Made by a program: the position numbers and the translations under genes. Positions 33,750-43,119 of a stretch of DNA of 64,000 nt are shown piece after piece. The first letter of the stretch is position 1. Every line of letters begins with the position of its first letter. Under the pieces are notes generated by a model. The model made no database searches. It saw nothing but the letters and a program-made list of their open reading frames with translations, and had not been told where the DNA came from. The DNA is taken from assembly GCA_002298785.1 (NCBI GenBank), contig DBMR01000116.1:1-64000 (forward strand). Reading direction: 5' to 3'. The DNA is from Verrucomicrobia subdivision 3 bacterium UBA693. Its GTDB lineage: Bacteria; Verrucomicrobiota; Verrucomicrobiia; Limisphaerales; UBA8199.

Positions 33750-34754
33750 ATGGGTTACCGAAAACTGAGCGGCGAATACGCGTTTTATATCGAGACCATC
33801 GGCGTCGGTACGGCGACCGCGAATGCCCCCAAAGTGGTCGTCGGCAAGGTGGTTCCCAAGAGCACCGCTGATCGTGAGCCGACGCAGAATCCGATGTCGG
33901 GCTTCGTCTGTGATGGCACTCCCCTGGGCAAGGGCCATCTCATCGCGCTCTTCCTGGGCGGCCCGGATATCGCGGAAAACTACGCGCCGCAGTATGAGCA
34001 ATGGCAGCAGGGCGGGGCCTGGAAGAACATGGAGCTGGCGATGAAGAGCAGCGCCGGCAGCACCGGGACGGCCAGTCTTTACATGGTGGTGGAGCTCGAA
34101 TATGGCAACACGGGAAATGTTTACGGCGCGGAGAAGCAGAAGTTTGCCAATTGTGAATATCTGACCGCCTGGACCGACTATCGCATTCCGACCCGGTTCA
34201 AAGTGTCTAGCTTCCTCAGCACTGCGACCGGTGCGGCGGCGGTGATTGCCGATTTGTTCGGGACAGACGATCCGAAGGGCTTGGCGGCCTTGAAGACCTT
34301 GCCTTCGCAGGGGTTCCTAACGGCGGTAAAGGATTTTCAGCACGATAGCATACCGGATGAGGATTATAAGTATTGGCTGAAGATCATGCTGCGGCATTGG
34401 TCGATTCCGCCGTTCGAAAAGGCCAAGCAGGATTATGAGGGATATGTGGTGTCCCAGGTGGTTGCCGCCACGACTCCGGCGCCCTCGACCGGACCGAAAG
34501 GGGTAAGCAAGCCGCCGCCGTCAAAGCGCTCCGTGCAGCCTGCGATCGAGGAGAAAGGGCGGCTGCTCTACGGCTTCAAGGACAACCCGAACCTGGGCCA
34601 GGGCAAGTGGCAGTTGGCGAATACCGACAAAATCGCCGCGTATGTGAAGGACCAACTGGACAGCCGGACCGATCATTTTGGCGTGCGTAACCCGGACTAC
34701 GTGGTGCTGACGGGCACCGGGGCCGGCGCGGCAATTGCCCAGGCTTTGCAGTAA
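33750..34754 (+). CDS. DNA/RNA non-specific nuclease-like protein with altered catalytic positions
   Basis: 334 residues without a signal peptide. Residues ~58-98 (PLGKGHLIALFLGGPDIAEN followed by YAPQYEQWQQGGAWKNMELA) align by eye with the beta-beta-alpha-metal nuclease segment of Endonuclea_NS_2, which reads D-x-GHLIA...GG...EN..P.N..N.G.W..ME. Here the Asp before GH is replaced (G60-K61) and the metal-binding Asn positions are Gln/Tyr, so activity is uncertain. Residues ~115-230 and the C-terminal ~60 (GRLLYGFKDNPNLGQGKWQL onward) are of unknown family, joined by a Pro/Lys-rich linker at ~245-270. Such nuclease domains often occur in toxins, but no immunity partner or toxin-delivery gene lies beside it. 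Confidence 0.5.
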   Translation: MGYRKLSGEYAFYIETIGVGTATANAPKVVVGKVVPKSTADREPTQNPMSGFVCDGTPLGKGHLIALFLGGPDIAENYAPQYEQWQQGGAWKNMELAMKSSAGSTGTASLYMVVELEYGNTGNVYGAEKQKFANCEYLTAWTDYRIPTRFKVSSFLSTATGAAAVIADLFGTDDPKGLAALKTLPSQGFLTAVKDFQHDSIPDEDYKYWLKIMLRHWSIPPFEKAKQDYEGYVVSQVVAATTPAPSTGPKGVSKPPPSKRSVQPAIEEKGRLLYGFKDNPNLGQGKWQLANTDKIAAYVKDQLDSRTDHFGVRNPDYVVLTGTGAGAAIAQALQ

Positions 34755-34820
34755 AGATTGGACCGGTAGCAGGCAATCCGTACCGCCAAACGATGGTCCC
34801 GCGCACCGGCTGCAACCTAT

Positions 34821-35969
34821 TCAACCCGGGCGGTGCAGTTTCACCAGCGTCAGGTCGTCGGGAAGATGAATTTGGTTGCTGAAGCGCAGGAGCTGTTCCT
34901 CGAGTTGATCCAGATGGAATCCCGTGATGGTGCCGGCTGGAGGTTGGGAGAGCGCCAGTTTGAGCAATCCTTCTTTCCCTAATTCCTGCTCCTGGTCGTC
35001 GAACAATTCGGTGGCGCCGTCCGTGTAGAGTAACAGGGCGTCTCCCGGCGCGAGGTGCGCCTCGGTTTCGTGGTACACGGTGTCGGGAATCATGCCGAGG
35101 GCCGGGTTAACGCCGCCAATCGACTCGACCGCGCCTTTAGCACGGAAAAGTAGCGGCGCCGGATGTCCCGCCCGGACCAGGCGCAAAGCGCCGGTCACGG
35201 CGTTGTAAGCGGCCAGCGCTGCAGTCCCGAAGTAGCCGGAATCGCGGACCAAAACCTGCAAACGATCGTTCAGCATCCCCATGAAGCGTGTCGGTGACAC
35301 CAGGTCGGGGCGGTGCTCCTGCCAAAGCGACCGCAGCAACATGGTGTAGAGCGCGGCCGCCACGCCGTGCCCTTTGGCATCGGCCACCAGGATGGCGTAG
35401 TCATCTGGTCCAACGCGCTCGATGCGGTAGAAATCTCCGCCGACGATATCCCGCGGCTGATAGCGGGTTTCAAAGCTCACCCGGTCGTCCGGCGGCAGCT
35501 CGCAGGCGACCGCCATATCCTGAATTTCTTTCGCGCGGAGTTGATCCTGCATCGACTCGGTGAGATCGCGAAACATCTCGATGCCGCCGATGACCTGGCC
35601 GGCGCGGTTGCGAACCGGCGAAACGGTCACCTCCACCGGGATGCGGGTGCCGGAGCGATGCTGGGCAAAAACCAGCAGCGGTTCGGCACTCGGTTGGTCG
35701 GTCACGATGCTCCGGTGCAAAGGACAATGTTCGTGGCCGCAGAGCTGGTGCCCGTCCTTGTCCACGTGCACCAGCAGGTTGTCCTGGCAACTGCGCCCCA
35801 CCACCTCGTGGGCCTCCCAGCCGGTAATTTTGCACGCGGCGTGGTTCCAGAAGATAATCCGGCGCTCGGTATCGGTGATATAGGCGCCGTCGGCGAGCAG
35901 GTTTAACAGTTCCGGGGCGTCAAACTCGGCCATGAAGGAAGCGGGATCACTTCTGGAATTGCCATTCAT
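34821..35969 (-). CDS. PAS-PP2C serine phosphatase (RsbU/SpoIIE type)
   Basis: 382 residues. A PAS domain occupies ~15-130 (LLNLLADGAYITDTERRIIF, then the WNHAACKITGWE S-box). It contains three cysteines in a CQDN...LCGHEHCPL pattern that could bind metal or respond to redox. From ~165 the PP2C domain carries RDIVGGDFYRI, ILVADAKGHGVAAALYTMLL, LYTDGATELFD and LPDDLTLVKL, the conserved metal-binding aspartates of the SpoIIE/RsbU group. It probably dephosphorylates an anti-sigma-factor antagonist in the cytoplasm to switch a sigma or partner system; no such partner is in the window. A candidate sigma70-like promoter with an adjacent 12-bp palindrome lies upstream (36015-36054). Confidence 0.85.
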   Translation of the reverse strand: MNGNSRSDPASFMAEFDAPELLNLLADGAYITDTERRIIFWNHAACKITGWEAHEVVGRSCQDNLLVHVDKDGHQLCGHEHCPLHRSIVTDQPSAEPLLVFAQHRSGTRIPVEVTVSPVRNRAGQVIGGIEMFRDLTESMQDQLRAKEIQDMAVACELPPDDRVSFETRYQPRDIVGGDFYRIERVGPDDYAILVADAKGHGVAAALYTMLLRSLWQEHRPDLVSPTRFMGMLNDRLQVLVRDSGYFGTAALAAYNAVTGALRLVRAGHPAPLLFRAKGAVESIGGVNPALGMIPDTVYHETEAHLAPGDALLLYTDGATELFDDQEQELGKEGLLKLALSQPPAGTITGFHLDQLEEQLLRFSNQIHLPDDLTLVKLHRPG

Positions 35970-36014
35970 AACTCGAATCTTTTCGAGGATTCAGGACCCA
36001 TCGCCACGGCGAAC

Positions 36015-36026
36015 TGGGTGCACCCA
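36015..36026. promoter_or_regulatory. 12-bp palindrome overlapping the expected start of transcription
   Basis: TGGGTGCACCCA is a perfect palindrome placed just downstream of the -10 box of the candidate promoter, where an operator would block or modulate RNA polymerase. Its use is inferred from position only. Confidence 0.35.
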
Positions 36027-36054
36027 TACTACACAAACCCAGTCTTTCCTGCAA
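36026..36054 (-). promoter_or_regulatory. Sigma70-like promoter of the PAS-PP2C gene
   Basis: On the minus strand TTGCAG (36054-36049) and TAGTAT (36031-36026) are separated by exactly 17 nt; each matches four of six consensus positions. It lies ~57 bp upstream of the start codon and points toward it. Confidence 0.5.
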
Positions 36055-36209
36055 GAATGATAAAGTCGGCATGGCTTATTTTGGACTTTAACCATCCTGG
36101 TATCTGGCGGAGCATGGGATGCTCGTTTTAGGTTGGTGCCTATGAATGGGAAGGGGGTAATTCCAGGAAGGGGAGTATTAGCAATGTGCGGGGGCAGTTG
36201 CTCCCCGGT

Positions 36210-37091
36210 TCATCCTGCCACCGGGATCACATCGACGGCGACGTTCAGTTTGTGGCGGCCGCCGCCGATCAGGACGCCGCGCGAGGGGCTCACGTCCCCA
36301 AAATCGCGTCCCCAGGCCAGGACGATATGGCGCTCGGAAGGAAAGGTGTTATTCGTCGGGTCCAGGTCGATCCAGCCGAAATCCGGGCCGCACCAGGCCT
36401 GGACCCAGGCGTGGGAGGCGTCCGCACCAACGAGCCGGGTTTTGCCTGGCGGCGGTTGGGTTTCCAGGTAACCGCTGACATAACGGGCCGGCAGGCCCAG
36501 CGATCTCAGGCTCGCGATGAGGAGGTGCGCGAAGTCCTGGCACACGCCGCGCCGTTTCCGGAAGACTTGCTTGAGCGGGGTGGCGATGGTGGTGGCTGTG
36601 GGGTCAAAAGTGAAATCGTCGTGGATTCGGCCCATCAGGGCGGCACAGGCATCCAGGATGGGGCGTTCGGTTGGGAACGATTTGTTGGAATAATCCGCGA
36701 TCTCCGGGTCGCGCTCGACGAATGGAGAGTTGAAGGTGAATTCAGACACTTCCCCGGCGGGGGCGAATTGCCGGCCATCTGCCAGGGAACGAATTTCCTC
36801 CCAGGGCGGGGTGGCGGCCGGCAGCGGCAAGGTGGTGGGCAGGATGCTGACGCTGGTCCGGGCGGTGATTACCAGGGATTGATGCGGTTGATCGAGCGTG
36901 AGAAAGGTAAAAGCGTTCCCGAAGTAGTCCGTGCCGGGGACGCGCTGGGATGGGATGGGCTCGATGACGAGCTCATGCGCGTGCAAGTGTTGGCGAGGAA
37001 GCGGGCGGGGAGTCAGGCACAGTCGATGATAAGCGACCGATACCGGGGTCTCATAATCAAAGCGGGTGGTGTGGGTCAGCTCGTATTTCAC
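36210..37091 (-). CDS. Transglutaminase-like protein of the ATP-grasp/alpha-E cluster
   Basis: 293 residues. The N-terminal ~90 residues are the Bact_transglu_N domain (YELTHTTRFDYETPVSVAYH). The catalytic triad of the transglutaminase core is complete: C184 in RRGVCQDFAHL, H227 in ASHAWVQAWC, and D242 in WIDLDPTNN. Such bacterial members cut or join peptide bonds rather than make protein cross-links. It is the fifth gene of the minus-strand operon, 1 bp after the ATP-grasp/alpha-E fusion. In this family of clusters it is predicted to process a peptide made by the ATP-grasp enzymes; that role is inferred from published comparative genomics. The end of the protein is the operon's end. Confidence 0.85.
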   Translation of the reverse strand: MKYELTHTTRFDYETPVSVAYHRLCLTPRPLPRQHLHAHELVIEPIPSQRVPGTDYFGNAFTFLTLDQPHQSLVITARTSVSILPTTLPLPAATPPWEEIRSLADGRQFAPAGEVSEFTFNSPFVERDPEIADYSNKSFPTERPILDACAALMGRIHDDFTFDPTATTIATPLKQVFRKRRGVCQDFAHLLIASLRSLGLPARYVSGYLETQPPPGKTRLVGADASHAWVQAWCGPDFGWIDLDPTNNTFPSERHIVLAWGRDFGDVSPSRGVLIGGGRHKLNVAVDVIPVAG

Positions 37092-37092
37092 G

Positions 37093-39627
37093 TTAACTCA
37101 GCCGGATTTCCGCGTGACTGAAGTATTGGTGCGTAATGGCATCGGACATCCCCCGCAGCTCCTGCGCGCAGAGGGTGAGCGCTTCCGAAAGCCGGGCGGA
37201 GCCGGCGCCCGTGTCGTCGGTGACCAGTTTCAGCCAATCCGTTTCACGCACCACCTGCCAGAGGGCTTCGAGGTGGTATTCCGGGGTGCCGGCGCTGGTC
37301 GCCGTCGCGAGCGCCTGGATGGACCCCTGCGGCAAATTCTCCACATGTTGGGAGATGGCTTGCACCTGGAAGGCCAACGCGCGGGGGTTGGTTTCATCGC
37401 CCACTAATAGCTCGAGCACTCCCGGCCAATGGGGCAACGCGAAATAACGGCGGCGATAGGTCATGCTGCTATCCGCCACTTCGAGCAGCGGTTCCAGAAT
37501 CGTGTAATGCCGGGTGCCCTGGGCTGCGGCGGCGTGCAACAACGTGGCGATGTTGATCCCACGTTCGAGGCGGCGGCCCAGATCGAGAAACCGCCAGCCA
37601 TGGCCGCGGGTCATGTTCTCCATCTCGACGCCGCTGAGCGCCGCGAGGTCCACGACCAGGGCGTTCAGCACGCCCAGCGCGTCGGCAGCCTGGAGCCGGC
37701 CCTCGACCCGATGACGCGGAGAGGCCTGGAGCCGGTTGAGAATGCTCCAGGTATCCACGGAAAAACGATCGCGCAACACAAATGCCAGGCTGCGCGCCCG
37801 TCCGATGATTTCGCGGAGTGTGCCCAGGCGGTGGCCGGACGAAATCAGCGCGTAGATTTCCCGCTCCACACCGGCCAGGCGATAAGTCTCGCGGAACCTG
37901 GCGGGAAACATCTCCAGGTCCACGAGCAACCGGATTAACGAGGAAAGCTCCGGGGTCTCGTCCGCGCCGGCTTCACCGGTGAGGCGCAGGAGAACACAAC
38001 GCAACATCCGGGTGCTGTCTTCGAGGCGTTCCAGGTAACGGCCGAACCAGTAGAGATTATCGGCGACACGACTGGGTACCTCGGCCGGCGTGCGTTCGAG
38101 CCGAACGAGGTTCGCTGATTGCCGGGCGGGATTCGGTGCCGGGGTCGGCGCATCGGTGATGACCCAGGTGTCCTTGCTGCCACCGCCGCTCTGCATGGAG
38201 ACCACCAGGCGTTCGACCGTGCTGGAAAACCGGGTCAGTGCGCCGGGCATGGCGGCGTATCCGGAAGCGGTGGCGCACACGAAAAGACGCAATACACAAG
38301 GCCGAGGTTCGAGCCCGGATTTTTCCCAGACCGGGGCCGAGCTGAGGGTGACGCGTTCCTGGGCCACAAAATCAAAAGGGGTGGAGCGCATGGTGGCCAG
38401 GAGCGCCGCGCGTCCGCGCTCGTCGAGCTGGCTGCCGAAAATGGGCTCGGTGGCCGCCGGAGTGAAGGCGCGTTTGATCACCAGTTCGTCCAGGTGCTGG
38501 CGCGCATACTCCAATTCCTTTTCCGCCCCGCACCACCAGGTGGCCACGCTGGGTAAGAGCAGGTCCTCGTGCAGCAACTCGCGGCAGAGTCCGGGAAGGA
38601 AGGCCATCAGCGCCGGCATCTCCACGGCACCGCTGCCGAGGGCATTGGCCACCGTTACGGTACCCGCGCGGGCGGCCGCCACCAGGCCGGGGACTCCCAG
38701 CGAGGAATCCCCGCGCAATTCCAGCGGATCGCAGTAACTGTCATCCATCCGCCGCACGATCACCTCGACCGGTTGCAAGCCCTCGAGGGTTTTGATGAAG
38801 ACCCGGTTATTGCGGACGGTCAGGTCGCCGCCTTCAACCAGGGGGAAGCCCAGGTAGCGGGAGAGGAACACCTGCTCGAAGTACGTTTCGTTATGCGGGC
38901 CCGGAGTGAGGACCACCGCATGGGGAGTCCGTGCCCCGGTGGGCGGCACCAGCGCCAGCAAACCTTCGCGCGCTTGCTGGAAGAAACCCGGAAGCCGGCT
39001 CACCTGCTGGTTGCGGAATTCGTCCGGGAACACCCGGGAAAGCACGAGGCGATTCTCGAGGGCATAGCCGGCGCCCGAGGGGGCCTGGGTCCGGTCTGCC
39101 AGCACCCACCATTGGCCATCCGCAGCGCGTGCCAAGTCCACCGCGTGCATGAACAGGTAATTCCCATCGACGGGTCGGATGCCGTGGCAAGGGCGCAGAA
39201 AGCCGGGATTCGCGTAGAGCAACGCCGGGGGCAGTCGCCCGGATTTTAGCAACTCCTGGGGTCCGTAGAAGTCCTGGAGTAGGCGGTTGAGCAAACGGGC
39301 GCGTTGGATCAGGCCGGCCTCGATCTGGCGCCATTCGTGGGCTGGAATCACGATCGGGAGCAGGTCGAGCGACCAGGGACGGCCGAGACCCTGGGAATCG
39401 GAATAGACATTGTAGGTGGCGCCATGCTCGCGGAGGATGCGGCGGGTGGCTTCCTTGCGGGCGGCCAACTCCTCCGGGGAAAGTTGGCCCAAGGCCTCCA
39501 AAAGTGGAGACCAGTGCTCCCGGGGCGCGCCCTCGCTCCCGAGCAACTCATCAAAGGCGTCCGGCGCTGGGCTGTAACCTTCCAGCAGCGAGGCGCGAAC
39601 GGGCGGCTTTGACTCGGTGTTGTTCAT
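37093..39627 (-). CDS. Circularly permuted ATP-grasp/alpha-E fusion protein
   Basis: 844 residues from the ATG at 39627; a longer frame to 39789 would overlap the upstream gene and adds arginine/serine-rich sequence without domain signal. Residues ~1-490 are the circularly permuted type 2 ATP-grasp domain, containing TRRILREHGATYNVYSDSQG, GAVEMPALMAFLPGLCRELL and SGGGSKDTWVITD near 480. From ~515 the alpha-E domain starts (VPSRVADNLYWFGRYLERLE) and runs to near the end. The separate 502- and 330-residue genes upstream encode the same two modules unfused, so this is a second, fused copy. It presumably ligates an amino acid to a carboxylate using ATP, in the cytoplasm. Confidence 0.85.
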   Translation of the reverse strand: MNNTESKPPVRASLLEGYSPAPDAFDELLGSEGAPREHWSPLLEALGQLSPEELAARKEATRRILREHGATYNVYSDSQGLGRPWSLDLLPIVIPAHEWRQIEAGLIQRARLLNRLLQDFYGPQELLKSGRLPPALLYANPGFLRPCHGIRPVDGNYLFMHAVDLARAADGQWWVLADRTQAPSGAGYALENRLVLSRVFPDEFRNQQVSRLPGFFQQAREGLLALVPPTGARTPHAVVLTPGPHNETYFEQVFLSRYLGFPLVEGGDLTVRNNRVFIKTLEGLQPVEVIVRRMDDSYCDPLELRGDSSLGVPGLVAAARAGTVTVANALGSGAVEMPALMAFLPGLCRELLHEDLLLPSVATWWCGAEKELEYARQHLDELVIKRAFTPAATEPIFGSQLDERGRAALLATMRSTPFDFVAQERVTLSSAPVWEKSGLEPRPCVLRLFVCATASGYAAMPGALTRFSSTVERLVVSMQSGGGSKDTWVITDAPTPAPNPARQSANLVRLERTPAEVPSRVADNLYWFGRYLERLEDSTRMLRCVLLRLTGEAGADETPELSSLIRLLVDLEMFPARFRETYRLAGVEREIYALISSGHRLGTLREIIGRARSLAFVLRDRFSVDTWSILNRLQASPRHRVEGRLQAADALGVLNALVVDLAALSGVEMENMTRGHGWRFLDLGRRLERGINIATLLHAAAAQGTRHYTILEPLLEVADSSMTYRRRYFALPHWPGVLELLVGDETNPRALAFQVQAISQHVENLPQGSIQALATATSAGTPEYHLEALWQVVRETDWLKLVTDDTGAGSARLSEALTLCAQELRGMSDAITHQYFSHAEIRLS

Positions 39628-39703
39628 GTTGACGCGGGACACAGTGGCACGGGGCGCGGTGACGCGCAACCGGCCTGCCTTGCCGGACTCCAGGCCGCTC
39701 GCC

Positions 39704-42700
39704 TCAGGTCCAGCGCAGATCGAGCGTAAAAGGGAACTCCGGTTTTTGCGGAGCGGCTTTCGGCACGATCCGACCGGGAGTGTGCCCATGACGGAAGAAC
39801 CGGGCCAGGCGCCGGCTTTCCGCTTCGTAGGCGTTTACGGGGAAACTGGTGTGATTTCGTCCGCCCGGGTGCGTGACGTGGAAGGTGCAGCCGCCGAGGC
39901 TGCGCTGATTCCAGGTATCCACGACATCGAAGACCAGGGGCGAATGCACGCCAATGGTCGGTTGCAGGCAACTGGCGGGTTGCCAGGCACGATAGCGCAC
40001 TCCTGCGACGTACTCTCCGTTGGTCCCTGTGGGATGCATCGGCAACGCCGTGCCGCATACGGTGATGACATGGCGAGAGTCAATCAAACCCCGGGCTTTG
40101 ACCTGGAGCCGTTCCAGGGAGGAATCGACGTAGCGCACGTTGCCGCCGGCACCGCTTTCTTCGCCCAGTACATGCCACGGTTCGAGCGCCTGCCGGATTT
40201 CGAGGTGGATGTTGCGAACGTCCAGGTCGCCGATCTGCGGAAAGCGAAATTCAAAGTGGGGCGCGAACCATTCCACCCGGAAGTCGTAGCCGGCTTGCCG
40301 AAAATCTTCGATCACATCCTCGAAATCGTTCCAGACGAAATGTGGGAGCATCCAGCGGTCATGAATGTCCGTGCCCCACCGGACCAACTGCTGCCGGTAA
40401 GGAGTTTGCCAGAACCTGGCGATGAGGGTGCGCAACAATAGTTGCTGTGCCAGGCTCATGCGCGCGTGGGGTGGCATCTCAAAAGCGCGCATCTCCAGCA
40501 ACCCGAGCCTGCCGGCGGCGCTGTCCGGCGAAAAAAGTTTATCAATGCAAAACTCGGCGCGATGTGTGTTGCCGGTCGCGTCGATTAACAGGTGGCGGAA
40601 GAGCCGGTCCACGAGCCAGGGCTTGGTGCTGTGGTCGGGCACCTGTTGAAACGCCAGTTCCAATTCGTAGAGCGAATCATTGCGCGCCTCGTCTACGCGC
40701 GGACTTTGGCTGGTGGGCCCGATGAAGAGGCCGCTGAACAGGAAAGAGAGCGCGGGATGATTCTGCCAATACCCCAGCAAGCTGCGCAGCAGATCGGGAC
40801 GGCGCAGGAACGGGCTGTCGCCGGGGGTTGGTCCGCCCAGCACAATATGGTTTCCGCCGCCGGTGCCGGTGTGCCGGCCATCGATCATGAATTTCTCAGT
40901 GCCCAGCCGGGTCTGGCGCGCTTCCTCGTACAACACTTCGGTGTGGCGGACCATTTCCTCCCACGACTTCGCCGGGTGCAGGTTCACCTCGATCACCCCG
41001 GGATCCGGCGTGACTTTGATGACGTCGAGGCGGGGATCGAATGGTGGCGGGTAGCCTTCGAGCATCACCGGGGTGTCCAGCAGGGCGGCGGTATCCTCCA
41101 CGGCGGCCGCAAGGTCCAGGTAATCCTCGAGATATCGGACTGGCGGCATGAAGACATGGAGACGGCCGTCCCGGGGTTCGACACAAAGCGCGGTGCGCGC
41201 CAGCCAGGAGGCGGCTTCCCCACGGATCGGTAACCTTGCGACGCGCTCTGAATCCTCGTAAGCTCCACTACGGCGCGGCGAGTTCGAGCCCAGGCTGGCC
41301 GAATCATTGGCCGGCCCGGCTTCGCGACCGGAGAAGTCGCGTGATGGTGGGTATTGCTGGTGCCTAATGGCCGCCGGGACCGGCAGCGGCCGCCGTTCCT
41401 CCATCGGATCCTGCGGATAAAGGTAATGCGCGTCCGATTCAGCGCTCCAGGGCAGCGAATCCAGCGGCAGGCGAAAGCCGATCGGCGAATCACCGGGAAT
41501 CAGGTAGCAGCGTTCCGGTCGAAAGAACCAGGGGCCGCTTTCCCAGCAGGCGCCGGCGCGACCCAATTCGCGCCGCAACGGGAGCACGAAACCGATCACC
41601 TTTTCCAAGCCCTGTTCAAACACCCGTGCCAGCCGGGCGCGATCTTCCTCGTTCCGGAGGTTGGATTGGTGGGGATCGACGTTTACGGGCAGACGCCGCT
41701 CTTTCCACAGGTAATACCAGGCATCCTCAAACGCCGGCAGGATGTGCTTTCCGCCGCAACCCAGTCGCTCGGCTAACGCCTGGATAAAACGCTCCGCCCG
41801 GTTCGTATCAAAGTTATAGCGCACGGTGTCGCTGGCGAATAAGTCCTGCCGGGTCCAGATGGATTGGCCGTCTTTGCGCCAATAACAGGCCAGCGCCCAA
41901 CGGGGCAGGGACTCTCCGGGGTACCATTTGCCTTGTCCGTAATGCAGGAGCGGGTCCTTCGCGAAATGGTCCTTCAAGCGGCGGAGCAGCGCCTCTCCCA
42001 GTTTGCGTTTCCCGGGTCCGAGCGCCGCGGTGTTCCACTCCGCGCCGTCCATGTCATCGATACTGACAAAAGTGGGTTCCCCACCCATAGTCAGGCGGCA
42101 ATCGAGCCGGTTCAAATCCTCGTCCACTTTCCGTCCCAATGCCTGGATGGATTTCCATTCAGTCGGGGAATACGGCAACGTCACTCGCGGTGACTCGTGA
42201 ACGCGCGTCACCTTCATCTCGACGCTGAAATCGGACTGGCACTCGTCGACGACGCCGGAGATCGGGGCGGCGCTTTGCGGGTCGGGCGTGGCGGCCAGCG
42301 GTATGTGGCCTTCGCCCGCCAGCAGGCCACTGGTGGGATCCAAACCGATCCAGCCCGCGCCGGGCAGATACACTTCGCACCAGGCGTGCAGGTCGGTGAA
42401 ATCCTGTTCCGGGCCGCTCGGGCCGTCGAGCGACTTGAGGTCCGGCGCCAGTTGGATCAGATAACCGCTGACAAACCGCGCCGCGAACCCCGCGTGTCGC
42501 AGAAGTTGGCACAGCAACCAGGCCGAGTCCCGGCAGGAACCGCTGGCCTTTTCCAGGGTTTCCTCCGGGCTTTGCACGCCCGGTTCGAGGCGGATCAGGT
42601 AGCGAATTTCCTGGGATAGGCGGAGGTTTAGATTGACCAGAAAGTCGATGGTGCGCGGTCGGGATTCGGGCGCGGTGGTCGAGGCGTGGCGGAAATCCGC

Positions 42701-43105
42701 GAGCGCGCGGCGCAAGGTGGCGTCAAACCGGGTGGTTCCCGGTGCGCGCCGACGAAACGGCTCGAGTTCGTGGTCCAGCTCGGGATCGTAAACAAACGGA
42801 TATCGTTCGGCGGCGGGTTCCAGGAAGAAATCGAAGGGATTATAGACCGACATTTCAGCGACTACGCCGATTTCCACCGCGAACTCACGGGTGCGTTGGG
42901 GAAAGACCAGGCGGGCAAGATAATTGGACTGAGGATCCTGCTGCCAGTTCAGGAAGTGTCCTTCCGGCTCCACCTTCAAAGAATAGTTGAGAATGCGGGT
43001 GCGGGTATGCGGCGCCGGACGCAACCGGACGATTTGCGGTCCGAGTTGGACGAGCCGATCGTACGCGTAACGCGTCCGATGAAACAAGGCGACGTGGATG
43101 GCCAT
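39704..43105 (-). CDS. Giant transglutaminase-DUF2126 protein
   Basis: 1133 residues. Bact_transglu_N occupies ~1-110. The transglutaminase core holds C191 (SGSCRDSAWLLCQLLRHAGF), H240 (DLHAWCEVYLPGAGWIGLDP) and D256. From ~330 the DUF2126 region continues to the end with MGGEPTFVSIDDMDGAEW, RRLPVNVDPHQSNLRNEEDR, IDGRHTGTGGGNHIVLGGPT and LLIDATGNTHRAEFCIDKLF, conserved in this family. DUF2126 proteins occur with ATP-grasp and alpha-E genes and are predicted to act in the same peptide pathway. The fused form, with both the transglutaminase and DUF2126, is the usual one. It begins 14 bp after the alpha-E gene and ends 76 bp before the start of the fusion gene. Confidence 0.85.
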   Translation of the reverse strand: MAIHVALFHRTRYAYDRLVQLGPQIVRLRPAPHTRTRILNYSLKVEPEGHFLNWQQDPQSNYLARLVFPQRTREFAVEIGVVAEMSVYNPFDFFLEPAAERYPFVYDPELDHELEPFRRRAPGTTRFDATLRRALADFRHASTTAPESRPRTIDFLVNLNLRLSQEIRYLIRLEPGVQSPEETLEKASGSCRDSAWLLCQLLRHAGFAARFVSGYLIQLAPDLKSLDGPSGPEQDFTDLHAWCEVYLPGAGWIGLDPTSGLLAGEGHIPLAATPDPQSAAPISGVVDECQSDFSVEMKVTRVHESPRVTLPYSPTEWKSIQALGRKVDEDLNRLDCRLTMGGEPTFVSIDDMDGAEWNTAALGPGKRKLGEALLRRLKDHFAKDPLLHYGQGKWYPGESLPRWALACYWRKDGQSIWTRQDLFASDTVRYNFDTNRAERFIQALAERLGCGGKHILPAFEDAWYYLWKERRLPVNVDPHQSNLRNEEDRARLARVFEQGLEKVIGFVLPLRRELGRAGACWESGPWFFRPERCYLIPGDSPIGFRLPLDSLPWSAESDAHYLYPQDPMEERRPLPVPAAIRHQQYPPSRDFSGREAGPANDSASLGSNSPRRSGAYEDSERVARLPIRGEAASWLARTALCVEPRDGRLHVFMPPVRYLEDYLDLAAAVEDTAALLDTPVMLEGYPPPFDPRLDVIKVTPDPGVIEVNLHPAKSWEEMVRHTEVLYEEARQTRLGTEKFMIDGRHTGTGGGNHIVLGGPTPGDSPFLRRPDLLRSLLGYWQNHPALSFLFSGLFIGPTSQSPRVDEARNDSLYELELAFQQVPDHSTKPWLVDRLFRHLLIDATGNTHRAEFCIDKLFSPDSAAGRLGLLEMRAFEMPPHARMSLAQQLLLRTLIARFWQTPYRQQLVRWGTDIHDRWMLPHFVWNDFEDVIEDFRQAGYDFRVEWFAPHFEFRFPQIGDLDVRNIHLEIRQALEPWHVLGEESGAGGNVRYVDSSLERLQVKARGLIDSRHVITVCGTALPMHPTGTNGEYVAGVRYRAWQPASCLQPTIGVHSPLVFDVVDTWNQRSLGGCTFHVTHPGGRNHTSFPVNAYEAESRRLARFFRHGHTPGRIVPKAAPQKPEFPFTLDLRWT

Positions 43106-43119
43106 GCGGAGGAGGAGGG

